DNA of 64,000 nt from Acidobacteriota bacterium (GTDB lineage Bacteria; Acidobacteriota; Terriglobia; Acidiferrales; UBA7541): the NCBI GenBank assembly GCA_003154775.1, contig PMES01000035.1, forward strand, positions 1 to 64,000, given 5' to 3'. The translations under genes and the position numbers were made by a program. A model generated the notes under the pieces. The model searched no databases, was not told the origin of the DNA, and saw only the letters and a program-made list of their open reading frames with translations. Shown piece by piece: positions 58,143-64,000 of the stretch (positions within the stretch are counted from its first letter, which is position 1; the number at the start of each line of letters is the position of its first letter).

Positions 58143-59897
58143 GTGGGAACGCCAATGGAAACCTGGGTTGACCAAGCCGCCCGGTTGACCAAGCCGGATA
58201 AAGTTGTTTTTTGCGACGGCTCCGAAGCGGAAAACAACGTCATCCTGCACGAAATGTTGAAGCATGCGGATTCCTTCCGGCTTAACGAAAAAACCTATCC
58301 CAATTGCTACCTGCACCGCAGCAGCCCCAGCGACGTGGCCCGCACGGAGCACCTCACGTTCATCTGCACTCCCGACAAGGACGATGTGGGCCCGACGAAT
58401 AACTGGATGGATCCCGGCGCGGCCAAAATCAAGGTAGGAGCGCTGCTGGACGGGGCCATGCGCGGGCGCACCATGTATGTCGTGCCCTACATCATGGGTC
58501 CCGCGAATTCGCCGATCAGCAAGGTGGGCTTGGAAGTGACGGACAGCCCCTACGTTGTGGCCAACATGCGCATCATGGCGCGCATCGGAAAAGTGGCCAC
58601 CGACCGCTTGGGAAATTCGGCGGATTTTGTGCCTGGCCTGCACTCGCTGGGCGATCTGGACCCGCTGCGCCGCTACATCGTGCATTTTCCCGAAGAGCGG
58701 CTCATCTGGAGCGTCGGTTCGGGCTATGGCGGAAACGCGCTGCTGGGCAAAAAGTGTTTTGCGCTGCGCATCGCCAGCTACATGGCGCGGCAACAGGGCT
58801 GGATGGCCGAGCACATGCTCATCCTCGGACTCGAATCGCCCGGCGGAAAAGTCACCTACATGGCCGCGGCGTTTCCCAGCGCTTGCGGAAAGACGAACCT
58901 GGCGATGATGGTCTCCGCGCTGGAGAGCCAGGGCTACAAGGTATGGACAGTCGGCGACGACATCGCGTGGATGCGGATTGCGTCGGACGGCTATCTGCAC
59001 GCCATCAATCCGGAAGCGGGATTCTTCGGCGTGGCCCCGGGCACGGGGATGAATACGAATCCCAACGTGATGCGGGCGCTGAACCGCAACACCATATTCA
59101 CCAATGTAGGCGTGACATCGGAAGACGAGCCGTGGTGGGAAGGCATCGGCGGCGGTCCGCCGGAAGGGCTGGTGACGTGGCGCGGCGAGAAGTGGGACCT
59201 CTCGAAGGGACCCGCGGCCCATCCCAACGCGCGCTATACCGTGCCCGCGCAGCAATCTCCCTGCATTTCGCCCAACTGGGAGGCGCCGGAGGGCGTGCCT
59301 ATCTCGGCGATTATTTTTGGCGGGCGGCGGGGTCGCCTGGCTCCGCTGGTATATGAATCTTTCGACTGGCAGCATGGCGTCTTCGTTGGCGCCACGATGG
59401 CCTCGGAAACAACCGCGGCCACCACGGGCGATGTGGGCATCATGCGGCGCGATCCCATGGCGATGCTGCCTTTCTGCGGCTACGACATGGCCGATTATTT
59501 CCGCCACTGGCTGGAAATGGGGAAACGCATCCCCAAGCCGCCCAAGATTTTCCACGTGAACTGGTTCCGCAGGGGCGCCAACGGCAAATTCCTCTGGCCC
59601 GGGTATGGGGAAAATGTGCGCGTGCTGAAGTGGATTCTGGAGCGCGTCGAGGGACGCGGAGAGGCGCGCGAAACAGAGATTGGCTATGTCCCGAAAAAAT
59701 CCGCTCTGACGCTGGACGGATTGCACATCGCGCGGGAAGCATTGAATGAACTCTTCCGCGTCGATGCCGATGATTGGGAGATCGACCTGGCCGACAGCCG
59801 CGAATTCTTCGCCAAATTCGGCCCCCGCCTGCCCGCGGAACTCCGCGAAGAACACCAGAAGCTTGCCCGCCGCCTCGAAAGATCCATCCCCGCCTGA
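58143..59897 (+). CDS. pckG: phosphoenolpyruvate carboxykinase (GTP)
   Basis: YVVPYIMGPANSPISKVGLEVTDSPYVVANMRIMARIG; FPSACGKTNLAMM; VGDDIAWMRIASDGYLHAINPEAGFFGVAPGT; NPNVMRAL. Confidence 0.98.
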   Translation: MGTPMETWVDQAARLTKPDKVVFCDGSEAENNVILHEMLKHADSFRLNEKTYPNCYLHRSSPSDVARTEHLTFICTPDKDDVGPTNNWMDPGAAKIKVGALLDGAMRGRTMYVVPYIMGPANSPISKVGLEVTDSPYVVANMRIMARIGKVATDRLGNSADFVPGLHSLGDLDPLRRYIVHFPEERLIWSVGSGYGGNALLGKKCFALRIASYMARQQGWMAEHMLILGLESPGGKVTYMAAAFPSACGKTNLAMMVSALESQGYKVWTVGDDIAWMRIASDGYLHAINPEAGFFGVAPGTGMNTNPNVMRALNRNTIFTNVGVTSEDEPWWEGIGGGPPEGLVTWRGEKWDLSKGPAAHPNARYTVPAQQSPCISPNWEAPEGVPISAIIFGGRRGRLAPLVYESFDWQHGVFVGATMASETTAATTGDVGIMRRDPMAMLPFCGYDMADYFRHWLEMGKRIPKPPKIFHVNWFRRGANGKFLWPGYGENVRVLKWILERVEGRGEARETEIGYVPKKSALTLDGLHIAREALNELFRVDADDWEIDLADSREFFAKFGPRLPAELREEHQKLARRLERSIPA

Positions 59898-59914
59898 GCG
59901 CCGGCCCCAATCCC

Positions 59915-60080
59915 GGGAACGCCATTCTCCTGAATGGCGCTTTTAAACACAGTGTCTCAACTGGATGCGCATCGATTCGAAAATGGACCTTCCTGGCGAG
60001 TATTGTGTTTCGAATCATGCGCAATTACTTATGGCGCTTTTAGTGATCTTTGAACCGCCAATCGGGAGATTGGCGTTCCC
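59915..60080. repeat. composite palindromic element bounded by GGGAACGCCATTC/GATTGGCGTTCCC
   Basis: Left hairpin CGCCATTC-TCCT-GAATGGCG, right hairpin CGCCAATC-GGGA-GATTGGCG, internal IR TGCGCATcGATTCGAAA (59966-59982)/TTTCGAATCATGCGCA (60008-60023). Confidence 0.75.
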
Positions 60081-60393
60081 GGCGGAAAACCATGAACGAA
60101 GCGGAAACCAGAGCCGAACTCATTGCCGCCGCGCTGGCAGCGGCGCCTCCCTGCTCGTTCTGTAGTGGCCGGTCTTCCGCGGTGTGTGCGTCCCGGTTCC
60201 TCACCGGGAAGACCGGTTCTTGGGGTTTTCTTGCCTTTCCCCGCCGTCATTCCGCCTGCCCGCCGCAGGAGGGAGCAACGCGAGGGATCTCTCTTCCCTC
60301 TTGGGGACCGGCGCGCTCCCTGTCTCGATTCGGGAAGGAACTGTTGGCGGCGGAGTAACCCCCCTCCCCCCGCCAGTTTTCGTGAACAATAAC

Positions 60394-60503
60394 AAAACAA
60401 AGGGTTTGCAGGCGCCACAGTGCGCAACAATGTGAAAACAGGGGACTTAAAAACTCACTGTTTTGATTTAGAAAGCCTTTGTTTTGATATGGATGCGCAC
60501 TGT
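60394..60503 (-). other. IR-dense non-coding segment with pseudoknot-compatible arms (candidate sRNA or regulatory array)
   Basis: AAAACAAAGG 60394-60403/CCTTTGTTTT 60476-60485; ACAGTGCGCA 60417-60426/TGCGCACTGT 60494-60503; AAAACAG 60435-60441/CTGTTTT 60458-60464. Confidence 0.5.
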
Positions 60504-60572
60504 TGGTGCAGAGAGTGAGTGTGCTTGGAATCTGCGGAGCGCGGGCGGGCTTGTGCCGAGTATTCACGATGC

Positions 60573-60607
60573 ATCCTACCACACTATTTACCAATTGTCA
60601 ATAGACA
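60573..60607 (-). promoter_or_regulatory. candidate sigma70-type promoter, minus strand, with palindrome over the -35
   Basis: Minus strand TTGACA (60601-60596), 17-nt spacer, TAGGAT (60578-60573); TGTC-TATT-GACA overlaps the -35 (60596-60607). Confidence 0.55.
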
Positions 60608-60862
60608 TTTTGAGGTACTAGCGTCGAATCTGGTACGAGGATCCGTGGAAGGAAGAGAGCAGAGCGAAGAGCGGACCTACCCTTTGCCAACCCTGCAAAG
60701 GGTAGGCCACCCGAGATTGCCTCTGCGGCTTAAGGCTGTGCCACCCTTCGCTCTTATTGCGCGGCGCCGAAATTCCGGAGACCAACCCGCGTCTTTGTCA
60801 CTCGCCAGGCTCCTGTCCTTGCCCGTTTTGCCTTTGCTGGGGAATGGCGTTAGTATCGGGGC

Positions 60863-61087
60863 ATGCCGGTGGATTGGAAACAATTTGTTGTGAGCGACCC
60901 GGAAATTCTTCGGGGCAAGCCGCGCCTGAAGGGAACCCGGATTCCCGTCAGCGTGGTGCTGGGTTATCTGGCCGCTGGCAGGACCTTTGAAGAAATTACG
61001 GCTGAGTTTCCCGATCTGACACGCGAGCAAATCGCCGCTTCCCTGGACTATGCCCGCGAACTGGCCGAATTCGAGGCCGTCGTCTGA
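60863..61087 (+). CDS. DUF433 domain protein (antitoxin-like)
   Basis: VVSDPEILRGKPRLKGTRIPVSVVLGYLAAGRTFEEITAEFPDLTREQIAASLDYARELAEFE. Confidence 0.93.
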   Translation: MPVDWKQFVVSDPEILRGKPRLKGTRIPVSVVLGYLAAGRTFEEITAEFPDLTREQIAASLDYARELAEFEAVV

Positions 61088-61267
61088 TGGCCGGTGGCCG
61101 ACAGATTAACGATTGAGCGATTTTGGGTGGCGCACCTCCGGCGCTGGAGGTTCTTTTCTTGCGGGGTCCCCGCGCTTACGCACGGGGCTAACTTGTGGCG
61201 CTCCTCCGGTGCTGGAAAGATGCCCTCTACAGACAGCGGAAGCGTTGTTCTTCCTTCTGCAAACCAA

Positions 61268-61513
61268 CTACAGCATGGACTGGATGCCGGAATCGAGGGA
61301 GAGGTGGGTGACGCTGGCGCCGCTGATGACGTAGGCCTTGCCCTCGATGTTGGAGAAATGCAGGAAGCGGCTGAGGTGGTAATCCTCGTCGAGGACGTTG
61401 AAGAGCGCCTGGATTTCCGTGGGGCTGAGCTGAAAGGCGGAGAGAGCAACGGGCTGGCCGAACTTACCCGCGACGGCGAGGTAGCGATCCACAACTTCGC
61501 GAAGGCTCAGCAT
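61268..61513 (-). CDS. small hypothetical protein, 81 aa, divergent from peroxiredoxin
   Basis: MLSLREVVDRYLAVAGKFGQPVALSAFQLSPTEIQALFNVLDEDYHLSRFLHFSNIEGKAYVISGASVTHLSLDSGIQSML, coherent amphipathic composition. Confidence 0.65.
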   Translation of the reverse strand: MLSLREVVDRYLAVAGKFGQPVALSAFQLSPTEIQALFNVLDEDYHLSRFLHFSNIEGKAYVISGASVTHLSLDSGIQSML

Positions 61514-61558
61514 GGGCGCACGGCGAGCGGCAATTCCAACGACGGAAAGGAACACACT

Positions 61559-62020
61559 ATGAGCTTGGCGGTCGGACACACTGCGCCGGATTTTACCCTG
61601 AAGGATCAGAACCAGAAGGAAGTGAAGCTTTCGGACTTTGCCGGAAAGAAAAAAGTCGTGCTGGTGTTTTATCCGCTCGACTGGAGCCCGGTCTGCACCA
61701 ACGAGCACGCCTGCTTCGTGAACGAGATGAAGCAGTTTGAAACGCTGGATGCCGAAGTGCTCGGCGTGAGCGTGGACAGCGTGTGGTCGCACAAGGCCTA
61801 CGCGGAAAAAATGGGCATCAAGTATTCGCTGCTGGCGGATTTTCATCCCAAGGGCGCGACGGGCGAAAAGTACGGCGTGTACCTGGGCGAAAAAGGCATC
61901 ACCGGCCGCGCCATTTTCATCGTGGACAAGCAGGGCAAAGTGGCCTGGGCAAAGAATTACGACATTCCGGTGGTGCCGGACGTGAAGGAAGTGGCAACGG
62001 CCTTGGGCGGAATAAAGTAG
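61559..62020 (+). CDS. peroxiredoxin (AhpC/TSA family)
   Basis: MSLAVGHTAPDFTLKDQNQKEVKLSDFAGKKKVVLVFYPLDWSPVCTNEHACF. Confidence 0.96.
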   Translation: MSLAVGHTAPDFTLKDQNQKEVKLSDFAGKKKVVLVFYPLDWSPVCTNEHACFVNEMKQFETLDAEVLGVSVDSVWSHKAYAEKMGIKYSLLADFHPKGATGEKYGVYLGEKGITGRAIFIVDKQGKVAWAKNYDIPVVPDVKEVATALGGIK

Positions 62021-62155
62021 AAAGGACGCGGAAGAGGAGCGAACAGCAGCTCCCTGTCCCGCTTTGCGGGATCGGGATGACGGCAAGGACAAGGGCGGAC
62101 CGCCGCACGGAGCGGTCGGGGCGAACGGTGGGGGGCAATTCCCACGAACTGACCT

Positions 62156-62225
62156 GGGAACGCCATTCTCCTGAATGGCGGTTTGAAGGACGGCAAGGAC
62201 GCCAATCGGGAGATTGGCGTTCCCG
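62156..62225. repeat. compact copy of the GGGAACGCCATTC/GATTGGCGTTCCC paired-hairpin element
   Basis: GGGAACGCCATTCTCCTGAATGGCGGTTTGAAGGACGGCAAGGACGCCAATCGGGAGATTGGCGTTCCC. Confidence 0.85.
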
Positions 62226-62252
62226 GGATTGGCGGGGGGCGCAGCGCGTGGT

Positions 62253-62666
62253 TCAATGTTTGGCCGGAGCGCTGGCGAACGAGCGCACCAGCAGGACGAG
62301 CTGCCAGCGCTGTTCCTCCGTCAGGCGCTTTTTGAACGAAGGCATGGGCTTGCGGCCCTGAGTGATCTGGTAGTAGATCTCCCCGTCGGTCAATTTGTTC
62401 ATGCGGGAGGCATCGGTCAGATCGGCGGGGCCGGGGTCGTACATCATGGCGTCGGAGCCGTCGCCCTTCCCGGTGTCACCGTGGCAATTAGCGCACTGGT
62501 CGGCATAGACCTGCTTCGCGGCGTTCAACGCGGCTGGCGACGGCGCGATGGGATTTTTGCGCTGCTTCTCTTCCTCGGGAATCGCCCAATTCGGTTTCTG
62601 GAACGCGGCGAACCCAATTGAGAGGCAAATCAAACCAAGCGTGCAGGCAAGAAGAAACTTGCGCAT
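62253..62666 (-). CDS. c-type cytochrome
   Basis: Signal MRKFLLACTLGLICLSIGFA; heme motif CANCHGDTGKGDG; distal Met in GRKPMPSFKKRL. Confidence 0.94.
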   Translation of the reverse strand: MRKFLLACTLGLICLSIGFAAFQKPNWAIPEEEKQRKNPIAPSPAALNAAKQVYADQCANCHGDTGKGDGSDAMMYDPGPADLTDASRMNKLTDGEIYYQITQGRKPMPSFKKRLTEEQRWQLVLLVRSFASAPAKH

Positions 62667-62874
62667 AGTGTGGCTCCGTGGCGAGGTGCTAGTCATGGGT
62701 ACGCAAAAAGTTTCGCACAACCGAGCCGTGGCGGGAAGCGCGCCATTTTTGGCGGGCGATTTCAGGAAAAGGCAACGTGAGGCCACGGCGCCAGGCCGGT
62801 CCCAAGCCGCGCGGCAAACCCATGAAGTGTTGGGGGCTGTGATACCTTGGAGAGGAACTTCCGGGAGAAACGCC

Positions 62875-63186
62875 ATGGACGAACAACAGGCACCGCCGCA
62901 GGGACAGGTTCAAATCAAGGCCGACGAGAAGGAACTCCAGGGCCAATACAGCAACCTGGTGATGATTCACCACCACGCCGAAGAGTTCACGCTGAATTTT
63001 GTGTACGTCTTCCCCAATGCGCTGCAGGGCAAGCTGCTGGCCAGCATGATCGTCAGCCCGGGCCACGCGAAACGCATCTGGCGGGCGCTGGGCGAAAACA
63101 TCTCGCGCTTTGAAGCGCAGTATGGACCGATCAAGGAAGGCCCGGAAGGCAACGTGCCCGCCGCGAACATCGGATTTGTGCAGTAA
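62875..63186 (+). CDS. DUF3467 family protein
   Basis: QYSNLVMIHHHAEEFTLNFVYVFPNALQGKLLASMIVSPGHAKRIWRALGENISRFEAQYGPI. Confidence 0.85.
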   Translation: MDEQQAPPQGQVQIKADEKELQGQYSNLVMIHHHAEEFTLNFVYVFPNALQGKLLASMIVSPGHAKRIWRALGENISRFEAQYGPIKEGPEGNVPAANIGFVQ

Positions 63187-63199
63187 GACGGAGAGGCAC

Positions 63200-63874
63200 G
63201 TGCGCTTTCGTGCGGCGAGCGACCAGGCGGTGCTCGTCTACCTCGGCGAGGAGATCGGGCTGGCGAGCCACGAGCGCGCCTGCAAGCTGCTGCGGCTGCT
63301 GCAGGAAGAACCGCTCGCCTGGGTGCGCAATCTCCAGCCGGCTTATTGTTCCCTGCTTGTGAGTTTCGATCCTTTTCAAGTTGAGCACCGCGAAGTTGAG
63401 GCTACGCTGCGTCACTACGAACAGCGCGCGGGGAAAATGGCGTTGCCGGAGCCGCGCACCGTGGAGATACCCGTTTGTTACGGCGGTGAGTTTGGCCCTG
63501 ATCTCGATGAATTGGCCGCGGCGCACAAGCTCTCGGCCTCGCGCGTGATTGAATTACATACATCGCGGCTCTACCGCGCCTATTTTCTTGGGTTCGCACC
63601 GGGCTTTGCTTATCTGGGCGATTTGGCGCCGGAGATCGCCACGCCGCGCCTGGCGACGCCGAGAAAGAAGGTTGCGGCCGGGAGTGTCGGAATCGCCGGA
63701 GCGCAGACCGCGGTGTATCCCTTCGCGACGCCCGGCGGGTGGCGGCTGATCGGGCGAACGCCGCTGGAAATGTTTCGCAAAGACCGCGAACCGCTGGGAA
63801 TGATCGCGGTGGGGGACGAAGTGCGTTTCCGCGCGATCACGCGCGAAGAGTTTTCCGCGTGGCCGTCGCGATGA
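63200..63874 (+). CDS. pxpB: 5-oxoprolinase subunit PxpB (KipI-like)
   Basis: IPVCYGGEFGPDLDELAAAHKLSASRVIELHTSRLYRAYFLGFAPGFAYLGDLAPEIATPRLATPRKKVAAGSVGIAGAQTAVYPFATPGGWRLIGRTP. Confidence 0.96.
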   Translation: MRFRAASDQAVLVYLGEEIGLASHERACKLLRLLQEEPLAWVRNLQPAYCSLLVSFDPFQVEHREVEATLRHYEQRAGKMALPEPRTVEIPVCYGGEFGPDLDELAAAHKLSASRVIELHTSRLYRAYFLGFAPGFAYLGDLAPEIATPRLATPRKKVAAGSVGIAGAQTAVYPFATPGGWRLIGRTPLEMFRKDREPLGMIAVGDEVRFRAITREEFSAWPSR

Positions 63875-64000
63875 GTTCCCTGCTGGTTGAAAATCCGGGG
63901 CTGCTGACGACGGTGCAGGATTTGGGCCGGCCCGGCTATGGTGCACTCGGCGTTTCGCCTTCGGGCGCGGCGGATGCGGTGGCGCTGCGGCTTGGAAATT
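63871..64000 (+). CDS. pxpC: 5-oxoprolinase subunit PxpC (KipA-like), truncated by window end
   Basis: MSSLLVENPGLLTTVQDLGRPGYGALGVSPSGAADAVALRLGN; ATGA overlap with pxpB. Confidence 0.93.
   Translation, partial: MSSLLVENPGLLTTVQDLGRPGYGALGVSPSGAADAVALRLGN

Noticed and set aside
58002-59855. 617-aa ORF antisense to pckG
   Set aside because: Antisense to a strongly conserved gene and composition is low-information; no recognisable domain.
60050-60435. Several overlapping ORFs on both strands in 60.0-60.6 kb
   Set aside because: Repeat-derived, mutually overlapping in many frames with low-information translations; no RBS or domain support.

Overview
The window is GC-rich and gene-dense. Protein content and synteny look acidobacterial, but this is inference because no search was run. 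It is mostly housekeeping: a truncated S53/sedolisin end, a GntR-ABC exporter unit, a cell-shape cluster (mreBCD, then mrdA-rodA and an RNase E/G, split by opposite-strand thrC and a P-loop kinase), folD, coaE, an HtrA-like protease, an ETF module (etfB, etfA, ETF-QO), a yceD-rpmF-plsX-fabD-fabG-acpP-fabF lipid operon, exported sugar isomerases and an oxidoreductase, fumC, CoA-transferase subunits, a modABC operon with an HTH-TOBE regulator, fadB-like, GTP-PEPCK, peroxiredoxin, cytochrome c and pxpBC. I saw no prophage, transposase, CRISPR array, rRNA or tRNA. The most interesting signals are: (1) an RNase E/G whose S1 domain is split by a roughly 590-aa disordered insertion with three copies of a VLPGE(S/T) motif; (2) a nested-helix structured RNA candidate upstream of mrdA (11113-11310); (3) an IR-dense, pseudoknot-capable non-coding segment behind a near-consensus minus-strand promoter (60394-60607); (4) several dispersed palindromic repeat families, including a 37-bp element with compensatory stem changes, one copy of which lies inside the modA signal-peptide coding region; (5) a small membrane/zinc-ribbon protein coupled to fabG, with a paralogue elsewhere in the window; (6) an in-frame fusion downstream of fumC. 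All family calls come from reading motifs by eye.
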